From: Dipylidium caninum
Taxonomy: Eukaryota; Platyhelminthes; Cestoda; Cyclophyllidea; Dipylidiidae
Reading direction: 5' to 3'
Assembly (NCBI GenBank): GCA_017562135.1
Contig: QEYB01000062.1
Location: 868,001-932,000 of the forward strand
Length of the DNA: 64,000 nucleotides
Made by a program: the position numbers and the translations under genes. Shown in pieces: positions 25,901-37,229 of the stretch (position 1 is its first letter; the number at the start of each line of letters is the position of its first letter). Under the pieces are notes generated by a model. It searched no databases. It saw only the letters and a program-made list of their open reading frames with translations, and was not told where the DNA came from.

Positions 25901-28900
25901 CCCCACAATGGGAAATTCGGCTAGTCGAAGGGTTACAAAAAAGTCCTTTTCCCTTATGGAAACAGATTTGTTGGTGAGATATGCATTTTGTAGTTAGGGT
26001 GATCGAGAAACCGCGAGTGAGGCCAGGAAGGCAAAAAAGAGGCGACCCTCAAACAGGAACGAACCCGCCGCCGCTCGTGTTCTCACCCTTGACAGACGCA
26101 TCGCCAGGCAAGTGACAGTATTGAAGGTGTTGAGCAAGTGGGGAGGCTGATGGGCCACTTCACTCCCAATGTGCGAAGGAATTGTTTACATTAGATGTTA
26201 TCCGCGTTGAGCGTAATTAGAGGCCAAGGCCGTCTAGCCATGGCATGACAATAAAAGTACGTTAAGGCTGGATTCGCCATGATCTAACGTGTTAATGACA
26301 TGTGCAGAAGTGGTGGAAGAAAATTGCGGATTATGGCTGACTTTGTGTCCATCTGAAAGCCCATTCCGCCTTTGACCAGAGCCCGCAAACCGTCTGTCTT
26401 CCCCTGGTCAAACAAGACTCAGTCAAGTAGTCGCTCCCCTAAGTTGGCGATAGTGCGAAGCGTACTCCAAGTTGAGAATCTTGTCTTGAAGGCAGTCCTC
26501 AAGGAGTGACCACCCCTCCACATAAATCAACCTGGATTCGCCTCCGATGTGAGGGCAGCGCGGTCTACACAAGTGGTTTCATGCGAGGTCGGAATGTGTC
26601 CAAATCTTACTCCCTCTCACTACCCTCATACACACCCGTAGTCAATGCATCGAGGTGTAGGTGAATAAAGTGGCCCTCATCCGATGTTTGAGCTATTCCT
26701 AGGTCCACGGTCTTTACTAGAAGATCATCACCAATTAAAGCGTATTCTGTTCAAGTCCTTGTTAATGCCGAGGAAGTGTCCAAACCATGCTCTTATGTAC
26801 GCTGAATAATTAATTTTTTACAGATCCTAAAGGTTATTTTAAAAATCAAAACAGGAAGGTGACGAAGAAGGGAATGGATTTATGGCAAAATGTTATAAAT
26901 AAGAGCACAGAACGCTAGGATCATCCGACGCAACAGTAACCTTGAGCTGCTAGCCAATGAGATGCCTTCATTTATGAACAAGCCCGAATTTCGCCCAACA
27001 CCTCCCGTGTGCTCCTCCTCCCCGTGCCAACCTTCTCAACCGTAGGTGGCGTTTTGGAGTAGTGCTTGTTTTCCCTCCATCGCTGCCGTCAAATTGGTAG
27101 AAATGGTTAATTTTCCCACTTTTCATTCGTTAAACTGTGCGAGAACGAGATTCCTTCAAGTAATGGGACATCCCTTTGAATTAAATTGAATGCCAGCAGC
27201 AGAGACAAGAGTTGAAAAAAAGCATTGACTATACTGACAATGCATTGACCGCGATTATATAAAAAGCACATTGTTCACGACAAACAAGGACGCGAATTTA
27301 TAGGACTAAAGGCAACCACGAGTATTGACGTTTCCAAAACTCTATGCTCTAAGAATTCACCGACATGAGTCTGAATTTGAGAAAGCAGCGAAACAAATCT
27401 AAGAGAAAAGAATAAGCCCACTCCATTTACCGGTAGGAAGATGGCTATGCTGTGCTAGAGAAGGTAGGGCCTGAAAATGCCGAGAAACGCCCATTCCTAC
27501 TTAACCAGTCCATCCATACACGCAAAAACACACCCAATGGGTGCTAAAAGGGTCGGTCGTCTCCCCCACAACACCATTGGTAATGCGCCAAGAGCGAAAA
27601 GGATGAGTGAATTACACTGCATGAAATGCGAATGAAGGAATGCCCACATGAAGTTAGACAGTTTATAAAGGCCACCGCGCATAAGTCATGCAAGACAAAC
27701 CATTTGAGTGCCACCTTGCCAAATACCGCCTCTTCCCTCGCCTACCTCCATAAGTAGTAGTCTTCCGGAGAATGGGCGAGAGAGGGCGAAAGAGAGAGAG
27801 AGGGAGACTAGGCTGGACGACGGGAAAGTCTGCTAGCTCCCGTGCACGTTTGGGTGTGGAGTTGAGCTTAACTTAGACCAGTTGAACTGCCTCGTATTTG
27901 GGCATATTGGTTTGGAAAAGCGGAGGAGAGAAGGGGGAGCGGGAAGGAGGGGAGTTGGCATTTATCTAGTCGAGACTTTGTGCACTGCCGGAGTAGGCGG
28001 CGGCCATATCCCCGTCTTGCAAGGCTGTGTCCTCTCGCCTTCCCTCAAGTGTCGCATTGCGGGAGAGTCAGGTCAACGCTAATGCTCCCTCCCATGGGTA
28101 ATATAATTTTCGCATAAAACGCCCTAATCGATAGCCCGAGTTCTCCCCATTCCTCCTTCCGACAATGACACCATAACCGACCGCAACTTCGTCTGCACTG
28201 GGAAAGTTACGCGTCATTTACACCTCCCCACTGGTGCAAACTCACCGGGAGTCGGTCAATACGCCGGGACGGAGGAAAGGAGGGACTGGGCAAAAGCCCG
28301 GAACCCGACGGGATACGATGAACGTGGAGGGCGGAGGAGTCAACACAACAATCTTCGTGAGCCACTCGTAAAGGTTGTCGGGTAAACAGTGAGCCTCATC
28401 AACAAACTAACTTGCGCATGTATTTTATGAGGGGATGGAGGAGCAGATAGTGGGGAAGAATGGGGTAAAGAATAGTTTGAGTGTATGTGTGTGTGTGTGT
28501 GTGTGAATGTTTGTGGCGCTAGTTTATGACGGCAGTGAATTTCAACGTAAGCATACCCACTAGACTTCACAGTTAACTGCCCAGAATACCTGTCCACAAT
28601 GTGGCACATCTTCACAGACCCACCTTGGTACGAAAATCTCAAGGCTATTGAACTCCACTTGGGGTAGTAAACAAAAAAGGACAGAAAAAAAACAATTGTA
28701 GGCAGAAATGAGACGGGTCAGTAATGATTTCTTGCACTTTGACTTGGACGTCAACCGCCATACCGACTTTTCGGTAAGGCGCATGATGCCAGTTGACAGA
28801 GAGCCTCCAGTCGCCAATTAGGCGAGAGAGAGAGAAAGAAAGAGTTAACAAACACACTGGAAAGTCGAGTTTACCTGGCAGCACCGGATGGCCGAGGCGG

Positions 28901-29336
28901 CATACGGAATTTGGGTCATAAATAGTGCACCACTACACCTTCAATCACTTGCTGCGGACAGAGCCGTCGTCGAGGCCTGCACCGCCGGCTGCTGTCAAGG
29001 CCTCCCGCCGCAAGGCGAGGGAGGCACCCGCGGCGTTGAGATGAAATGAGGGGTCATGCCAATAATAATATTAGTAAAAAAAGTGAGGTGGTGGGAAAGT
29101 TTAAATGGTGAAATGGAGATGTAGTCCACGAGAAGGCCGATGGACTTGGCACTGTACACTAATGTGTGCTCTTGTGTGTGTGTGTGTGTGGAATGCATGA
29201 GATGACATGTGTAGAGAAATGAAGGACAGAAGGGAGGAAAGGACTCGATCCATTCAACGAGGCATTTCCCCGCATTCCTCTCTAAGGCCTCCTCATTTCG
29301 CCACGTTAGGCAAAAGGGGACAGTCGAAGCCTCCGT

Positions 29337-29337
29337 G

Positions 29338-29368
<31 letters not shown>
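29337..29368. repeat. (GCGT)n microsatellite
   Basis: About seven GTGC units in tandem. In the plus-strand frames it reads as Cys-Val-Arg-Ala repeats, an artefact of the repeat. Confidence 0.9.
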
Positions 29369-31507
29369 ATGGACGTGCGACGATGCGGCCGAGGTTGGGC
29401 GGACGTACGTGTGGGTGGGTGGGTGCGTGTGAGCAGGTATGCATACATATGCCCGTCGCCGCACGACTGTGGGCAGACAAACGCCCGTCGCGACACGCAA
29501 AGGGAGCGCAGAGGGGAGAAAATCGGAGACAGCTCGGATGAATGGGAAGGCGCGGGCGAGGGCGGTGGAGAGGGGATTAGTGCCAGAGGGAGGGGGTAGG
29601 TCGAGCTGACGCCTACACACGCAGAGCCGCCGCTGTTGCCGGAGTGACTCGGAGTCACATGCGTGTGAAGCTGCGTGTGTGAGTGTGTGTACGCACAGGG
29701 ACTCGGGTACGTGGGCATGGAACTGCGCTCTCTTGCGGACATGTGCGAGCAGCGAAACGAAAGGAGACGCGGCCGCACGTCACGGTTAATCTGCCGAGCC
29801 TAGGTTTCCCCCTTCGTCCACTCCCCAGTCCATACCATTCCACACCTCGCCGTCCCCTGGATCTACCTCCCCCCCCACTTTGCGTCGAAATCACCCAAAG
29901 CCAGAAAAGAGCTTAATTAATATGAGGCAGCAGCAGCAGCAGCGACAGCAGACGAAAGTGAGCCTGGAGAAGGGGACTGCCGCAGCCGACTCAAGGTCTC
30001 TAATCAAACGATCAACACGAGACACGCGGGCAGCAGGGGGTGAGAGATTTCTTTCCCTCTCTCACGCTGGCAAACACACATAAAAGAGACCGGAAACAGA
30101 GTGTTTCCAACGCAAACACTCTACTTCAGCCCAGAGGCGAGCGGTTGTGTGGAAATCAGCGCACGCAAGTCTGGCAAATGGGCCGGATGTGCTTTGGACC
30201 ACCACTTAGAGTTGCGATGTGGTTTCTCTTCCACCCGCACCCCCGTTCCCTGTTTGATTCTCTCTTCCCTCCTTCGTCCTTTACACCGCACCAGACAAGT
30301 CTGAGTCACTTCAGCACATTCATGCCTTCCACTCTGCTCCAAATCCGGAGAAGTTATTAATGGCCCCGTTGGGAGCCAGAATACCGCACGATGAAGTGGA
30401 TGGGGAAGGGGACACGAGGGTGTGCTTTCTTACAGCTAGAATAAGACAACAAGGAATCTCCCAACCCTCTCCTCCGGTGTGGTAGGACAAACTGAAAGTG
30501 GCATGACGGCTTGATCAGCGACTGCAAAGACGCACAAATTTTCGGCTGGCGCAGTGTGTGGCTGCGGGTGATTGAAGGCCGAACACAGACGATTTGCAGT
30601 GGAACTCTCATGTCTCAGGGCGCTCGGGGCGATAATTAGGGTTTTGGGCCTAGAGAGCAGGAAAGTACGTCTCTCCACCGTCTTGCCCATTCTAGGCCTC
30701 ACACACAGACACACACGTCTTTCTGCCTGCCTAATTGGCCATGATAGAGGGAGAGGGAGAAGGGATGACAAAATTTGACCACAGTTCAGTGTCCGAGGCC
30801 GACGACGTCCCTGGCTCGGAGAAATAAAAGCGCAAGCTGCGGCAGGGCTACCCCGCACCGTCCAGACCAGACCTTCATTGACTAAGAGGGATTAAATTCG
30901 AGGCAATCTAAGTCAGATCATCAAGGCCTCCGTCTATTCATTATCCTTCGGAGAGGAATAATGATTGAAATGGGGCTGGTGGGACTACAAACGCTGACGC
31001 AGAGAGTCAGCAAACCGAGCGAAGGGAAGGTCACAAGAGGGAACAGACAGACGAAGAAGATGCGAGTCAAAGTGGCGAATTTGACATGCTCCAAGCACGC
31101 CAAACTTACGGGATAACAAAGCTGCCGAGGGCTACCTCATCATGAGCCAAAAAACGAAACACTTAAGCACAGATTCGATGAAGGCAGTTGGAGAGGGAAG
31201 TGGTGAGATAACTGGCCAAGGCACAGGCGCTTCAATGATGAAGAGAAGTCGCCCGACAGACCAGCAATATACCCCACAACATGTACCGTCGTTTAATTAA
31301 ACTGCAGAGAGGCAAGGCTGGTGCGCAACTCAGAGTTGTAAGGATGTTTGATCCGTGGAAACAGGGGGAGACGGCCGAACTGGGCTTCTAGGGCAAGTGA
31401 ATACCGCCCGTTTAGGCCACCTGGTGTGCAAACAGTTAATGGAACAGTACTCGAAACTACGAGGAACTGAACTCATACGTAGGAATACTAGTGAGCTGAT
31501 GACTTAC

Positions 31508-34500
31508 CGGAGAGAAGGCTGCCAAGGGACGTGGGAGGCATTCCGCAACCAGAGCTGAGCATGGGGAGAGGCATAGGGTGTGGCTCCCTCTGTTCACCCA
31601 AGTCGATGGGCTCGGATAGTGGCTGGGTGTATTTGGCACCCAAAGCGGAGAGGGAACGCAAATGGTCCACGGAGTCGCCACTAGCTGCTACCGATGGTGA
31701 CGTGGCCTGCTGGTGATGATGTTGCTGTTGGTGTGCAAGGTAGGGATTGGAGGGGAGCATTCTTTGGGAAGGCGAGATTGAAGGCATGAGCTGCTCGCGC
31801 TGAAGATGATGGAACTCTGGAGAGACACTTCCTGTGTGCTGTTGTTGCTGTTGGCGATATTGCAGCGAGGTGTTGTTGGGAGAGGTGTGGAGGAACACGT
31901 TGGGAGGTGCTTGTTTGTAGGCCTCTTGGCTGGAAGAGCCGTAGCTGGATTCGGACCAGGGACCCATGCCACCGAGAGCACCGACAGATGGGGGATTGCA
32001 GTGCATGCCGGCAGAGGAAGGCGGATAGTGTAAAATAGGAGGGGTGACCTGGGAGCACTCGGGAACGCTAGTCTGGTGAGCCAGAGGCCGACTAGGAGGG
32101 CGCTGATTCGCCCCTCCCAATCCGCCAACAAGTGGAGACATTGTGGATGCACTAGCAGCTGATGAGGGTCCGATCTGACCGTGGTTTGCTCTGCCTGAGC
32201 CGGAGGCGAGGTCTGCTGGCGATGTCGAACTGGAGGCCAGAGCCGCCATCGAAGGTAGTGGAACAGGTCCGTGGGAGGGTGTAGCTGCAGCCGAACTCCG
32301 CCGCGAGCAGATATCCACCTCACCGTTACGCTGCTCCACCTCGACGGGTGGATAAAGAGCAGTTTCTCGCTTCGTCACTGAAGCATGTCTAGCTATGCAA
32401 CCTAGATCTTCCAACACTTCGCCTAAGCCATCTCGATTGCGACCATCAAAACGATGATTTGCTGTCGCACCCATGGGATACATACCGAGAGGACGCATTG
32501 AGGCTCTGGACGTTCTTCCATATGCTGTTTTTCTTAGATCCATTGATTGATCAGCCATAGCTTCATGCTCGTACTGATCCTGTTCCGGCATTTCTTCATC
32601 CACACCCAAGTTGTCCAATTCTTGTTCATCATCCACCTCGGAGTCGTTGAGCATCTTCTGACGCGAGTAATTTTGAGACCTACGAAGTTGGGTAGAGGGA
32701 TCGGATTCATCAAGTCCTTCTCCATAGCGTCGTTCATCGGCCAAATCGTCTTCAATCTCCTCCTCGCCCTCAACATCATCATTCTCCACTTCGCCTCTTT
32801 CACCAAACTGACCAGACATGGAGTAATCCATCACCCGCATTCTGTACGCCCCACGTCCACGACCGCCACGGGAGCCAGGTCCACTTCGTCGAACTACTCC
32901 AATATACTGACCATGGGGTGAAACGCAGCCGTTGTCGTATCCTCCACTCTCATCAATGTCAGGAAGCCAGTGAACGCCATCAGGACCTCGGCTGCGGCCA
33001 CGGCCCCTGCCCCTACCCCTGCCGCGACCGCGCATAGAGGGATCCTTGCTTGCATAGGCTGATGTATGCGGATTATGCCGAGAGACCAGGTGAACAGCCA
33101 TTGCCTCGGCCGCACAAGGCTCTAGGTTGTAGAGGCGTTCCAGGTGCGGTTGTAGCAATTGCTGGAGTTTGGGCCGTCGACCGCGTTTTCGTGGTGGGGC
33201 TGGGGCTACAAGCGGAGCGCCGGAACTGCTAGTTAATTGGTTCTCAAGCGTCTCGACCATGTGAAGCTCGTCTACATTGAGTGCCCGACTGGACGCGAAG
33301 ACAGCATGCACCACGTGAATAGGTTGATCCTCTAAACTAGAAGTCACTTCGCCGATGGCTCTATTCACTTGTTCCCCCAACACCTCACCCGTTACGAAAG
33401 GAGGAAGAAGGGAACGAGCGTACTCCCGAGCGGCCTCCGATTCGGGCGCGTTGGGATCCAAATCAGCAGTTTTTTCCAAGACCGCAAGAAGGGAGGGGAG
33501 GATATGTGCCGTGGCATTGTTAGGATCGCCGACAAGAGTCTGCTGGCCCGGGGATGCAGAAGAGGGAGCGGAATGCGGCACAGAGGTGGAGGAGGTCGTA
33601 CGGGTAATTTGGAAGGCGTTTTTGCTCTGTCCAACAGAAGGGGAGTTGGGCGAAAAGAGTTCCAAAGACTCATCCTTATCAATGGAACCGAGAATGCCAT
33701 TAATTTCGGAGCCAGAGGCGGGCAAAATGCCGCCGCCAGCAGTGGTTTGGAGAACGGGAGGTGGAGGAAGGGGCCGGTGAAGGGCAGCGAAGGAATTGGA
33801 ACTGGGCGAAATCAAGCCACCACTGACAACGGAGGTAGAGGAGGAGGAGGTTTTAGAATGTCTCTGACGATAATGCTCCGTCAGAACTCCCTTCTCCTGG
33901 CAGGTGAAGGAGCAGAGATCACAATGGAATGGGTTTTCGCCAGTGTGCTTGTTATAATGCAGATCCAATGATTCCTTTGTCCGAAAGCGTCGCTGACATT
34001 CGGGCCAAGTGCAATGGAATTTCTTTTCTGAATCTTTAAAGAAAAATGTGGATACATTCGTCGAAGCATAATCACTCGACCTGCTTAAAGCAAGTGAGCT
34101 CCTTACAAAGCAACGTTCTATGATATGAAGAAAAAATTGGTAGCGTAATGCTAACTTAAAATATCGGCCAAGGGAAAGTCCGACTGTTGCGTCAAGAATT
34201 TCAATGAATCATTCGAGGAATTGTACAGTAATCTAAAAATTAATAAGTAACTATATCAAATGCCATTTACGCGAAGTATTCGGTGATCCTGTTAAACACC
34301 CAGTTAATTACAGAACCTACGACGACTGAAATGGGGAAGTAGGAGGAATACTCTCAGTCCCTGGTAAATGTTGTATTGAGGACCTTAAAATGATAAAAAA
34401 TTGTCGCAAATAAAAAATTCGCTTATTTTAACGACTGGTCGGGAATCCCAGACAATGCCTATTTTTAAGGTTTAGAAGCTCAAGTTAAAGATTCCTTCTT

Positions 34501-36145
34501 GCTCAAAAAGCATACTTTAAAGAAGCCACCGAAAAAAGGGTTAAAAGCATTATGTGAAAGAATTCCTTCAAGTCTATCGAGACAAGAGTGTCGCGCAGAG
34601 AGTTACGAAAGTACCGTAAAGACCAGGGTTGAGGATGATGCGAAGGGCGGTTACAACGTCACACCTCATACTGAAAACTGCTAATGAAGGCGAGACAAGA
34701 CCGCGTCACGATAGTACCGTAAAAGTAAGACTAGAGATTACCATAGTCAACAGTGCAACCCACACCTGGGGAAAAATGGGGAATTTAAAGCAAAAGAAAT
34801 CACAAGTTGCAGCATTTCTCGAAAGGAAGTCAAAATTTTGAAGTCAGAACTATTGGACAGATTATATTAGACGAAAAGTTAACATAGTGCTATTTGGAGT
34901 CTAGAACATTTAGGGAATTTATACTAGTATGGATCAGAATGGAGTACTTACCATCATGCGTTGCGACATGACGTTTAAGGTGAGTTTTTCGGTGAAACAC
35001 GAGGGGACAACCATCAACCGGACAAAGATATTGCTTGGGCTGCATGTGATGGAACTCATCACGATGATTTTTGAGATATTTTGGAGTGCGAAAAGCCCTG
35101 TCGCACCCCTCGACATCGCATATATACGGCTTTCGCGGATTGTGAATGTCCGCGTGATATTTCAAACGAAGCTTCGTCTTAAAAGCTCGACCACATTCCT
35201 CACATTGGTAATTACTCATTGTACTGTGAGTCTGCTCGTGATTCCGCAGGAGTAACTCATTGGGAAAGTTAAGGTTGCATGAGTCACAGTGGTGTTTGCA
35301 GTCACCAGCTTCAACATGGGTGGACTCAATGTGCTTCAGGAGATTTTTGCCATATTGCGTGGAATAGGGGCAATGCTGACATTGGTGTCTTTTTATTATT
35401 TGGCCCGCATGCTTTTTGAGGTGACTACGAAGTGACGACCTGTTAGTGTAGATGGCACCACAGAGCTCACATTCGTACTCTTCAGAGTCTCCCGCTGCTG
35501 AATTATCACAGTTTGAGTTGAGGGAGGGATGGTTTTCATAATTCGTTTCAGAAAAGCCCATAGCTATGGACACAGGTCGGCAATCTTGTCTGTCAACAAG
35601 AGACGCGTCCATTCCGCCACCACTAGACTGTACAGTGTATGATAACGAGGGATTTTTTTCGGGGGAAATAGATGTGGGCAGTGCACTCGACACAGAGTTC
35701 CCAAGGGAATTTTGCATAGTAAGGGAATCATGAAGTAGCTGAGCATGCTGCATTTCTTCGAGAGAAGTAACACGTCTATAATCAACGGCTACATCTTCAT
35801 TATAAGAAGCAATGCCTTAAAATGTTAAGTAACATATAAAAACTTACTATGGTCAGTTGGTGGCGGGTCAGCATCGTAACGGAAAGAAGAGGCATACTTC
35901 TCAAGATGCCGTAACCTTTCTTTCAAAATGGGATTGTCTGCTATTTTCCGTTCATCATCGCTGGTGTCATCTTCGTCATCGTCTTCGCTTGAGGTCTCTG
36001 ACTCACTTTCGAGGTCCTGTGCCTTATTTGAGGCGTGTCCGGCGAGCAAATCTACCTTAAAGGCGGCACATTCTTGCTCATTTGACATCAATTTGGGATC
36101 TTCTGCAAAGTTATCACCTTTAGGTAGTTGAAGTGATGTTGACAT
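31508..36145 (-). CDS. C2H2 zinc-finger transcription factor, exons 1-3 (eight fingers)
   Basis: Three exons join in frame: 36,145-35,848 (298 bases), 35,815-34,952 (864) and 34,027-31,508 (2,520; or from 34,033), separated by introns of 32 and about 920 bases with GTAAGT donors. The start ATG at 36,145 opens an acidic N-terminus (Glu/Asp/Ser-rich around residues 45-65). Exon 2 carries six C2H2 fingers from about residue 215; exon 3 begins with fingers 7 and 8. Spacing is classical (C-x2-C or C-x4-C, x12, H-x3/4-H) and some linkers resemble TGEKP (HTGENPF). Beyond the fingers lie a long Ser/Pro-rich region, an AT-hook-like PPRKRGRRPK (about 33,170-33,203), a run of GR dipeptides (about 32,987-33,036), an acidic block (about 32,750-32,800) and Gln/His-rich stretches. 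The design indicates a nuclear DNA-binding regulator. No orthologue was recognised. It leaves in phase 1 at a GTAAGT donor at 31,507, so coding continues downstream. Confidence 0.9.
34028..34951 (-). other. Intron 2 of the zinc-finger gene
   Basis: Donor GTAAGT at 34,951-34,946. The acceptor is ambiguous: AAAG ending at 34,034 or TTCAG ending at 34,028, six bases apart and both in frame. The intron falls between zinc fingers 6 and 7. It is AT-rich with no recognisable content. Confidence 0.75.
35816..35847 (-). other. 32-base mini-intron in the zinc-finger gene
   Basis: Donor GTAAGT immediately after 35,848 and acceptor TTTTAAG ending at 35,816. Splicing turns a frame that otherwise stops into a continuous one (phase 1, codon A|GC), linking the acidic N-terminal exon to the zinc-finger exon. 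Introns this short are well known in flatworms. Confidence 0.8.
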
Positions 36146-36851
36146 GGTGTATTACATACACGCCAGCGCGGTGGCTTCACTGTCGTTAGTAGACAATTTC
36201 GATATTTGTAGGGCTAAAACTGGACGAAGAGCGACGTAACGAGTTTTCAAGGTTAGAAATTTCATGAAGCGCCACAAATTAAGACGACACGCATTGAAAA
36301 ATTAAAACAAAACCTAGGTGATATTATGTTATTACATTTTGTAACCTCAAATTAAAAATATAGCTTCGACCCAAAAAAATCCAACGCTTGCTGTTTGACA
36401 AATATTTATATTTTGCCTTTTGTTGACGCAAAAGTGACGTAAGGGCGAAATTAGTTCTTCTTTATGATACGGCTAGTCTAAAACCGTAGAGCACGTTTTG
36501 ATTAATTCATTCAGCTGACTCATGTAAGCAGACCTTTAGAGCATTCCCTTATAAAAACCCCAATCCCTCCACCACTCCGCACTAATGGACATCAATGGCA
36601 AATCCTCTTTTAGTCATGCATACAGGTGAATCATAGTTTGCACTACATTTTAGCCAATTTATTTTCCTTGTTTCTCTTTAAAAACTTTCCATCCCTTTAG
36701 ACGAATGTAATCAAAGTGGTTTGGAATTTGTTAAACTGTGTTTTCTTCTCGGTTTGGTTTTGGATACTCGAACGTGTATGTCAAGTTATAGCATGCCACT
36801 TGAAGGAAGGAAATCAGCATCCAACGTCGAAATGTCAACGGAATGAAATAA
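36146..36851. other. Intergenic region upstream of the zinc-finger gene
   Basis: AT-rich DNA holding the presumed promoter and 5' leader of the zinc-finger gene. No TATA box or initiator can be assigned. A minus-strand AATAAA (36,663-36,658 in plus coordinates) lies about 190 bases beyond the stop of the open frame at 36,852-37,229 and could be its polyadenylation signal. Confidence 0.4.
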
Positions 36852-37229
36852 TCAGTGGAACGAGGTGTTGGAGCGAAGAAATTTAATTGCCACCTGATGA
36901 AATATTAATGGGACCGCCTGACTGTCAGAAGGATGTTTAAACGTCATTTTGACAAATATCCGTCTTTGCGACATGAGTTTAACGTCTGTTACGCCAACGA
37001 AAAGGATTACGTTAATAGTGCAAATGTGTGCGTCATCACAATTGTCTGGTATCATTAGGTCATCCGCCTCAAGATGTCGCAAGAGCATCTGGGGGACGCC
37101 CTCTTCAACTGCTTTTTTGGGGCTGTATTTGCGACCCTGTGTGGTTAAATTAACTACAGAATTGGTTGATATTTCTGCTTTTTTTGAGAAGTGCTTATTA
37201 ACAAATAGTATTTGCGAAGGAACAATAAT
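36852..37229 (-). CDS. Putative terminal exon of an unrecognised gene
   Basis: A 126-codon frame including a TGA stop, entered after an acceptor-like GATTCCAG (AG at 37,231-37,230) in phase 0; immediately upstream the frame is closed by TGA, so it can only be an internal or terminal exon. The predicted peptide has mixed composition with no low-complexity bias, for example RKYSPKKAVEEGVPQMLLRH and a later FVKMTFKHPSDSQAVPLIFH. No domain was recognised and no upstream partner exon was found between here and 40 kb. A plus-strand frame is also open over most of this interval, so chance is a real alternative. Confidence 0.35.
   Translation of the reverse strand: MIVPSQILFVNKHFSKKAEISTNSVVNLTTQGRKYSPKKAVEEGVPQMLLRHLEADDLMIPDNCDDAHICTINVILFVGVTDVKLMSQRRIFVKMTFKHPSDSQAVPLIFHQVAIKFLRSNTSFH

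Larger units (their letters stand above)
11517..31507 (-). other. About 20 kb of probable intron, GC-rich and repeat-laden
   Basis: No exon could be recognised with confidence. The stretch is rich in microsatellites: GA at 12,772-12,792 and 21,350-21,406, GGA near 17,342-17,366, CTA at 20,838-20,867, CA at 22,873-22,901, GCGT at 29,337-29,368, plus many short GT/CA runs and G-rich tracts such as 16,480-16,545. Frames of up to 309 codons (16,965-17,894, plus) are repeat- or GC-driven. The join between the exons at 31,508 and 11,516 needs an extra exon of 3n+2 bases, which presumably lies here but is too short or too plain to identify. Confidence 0.45.
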
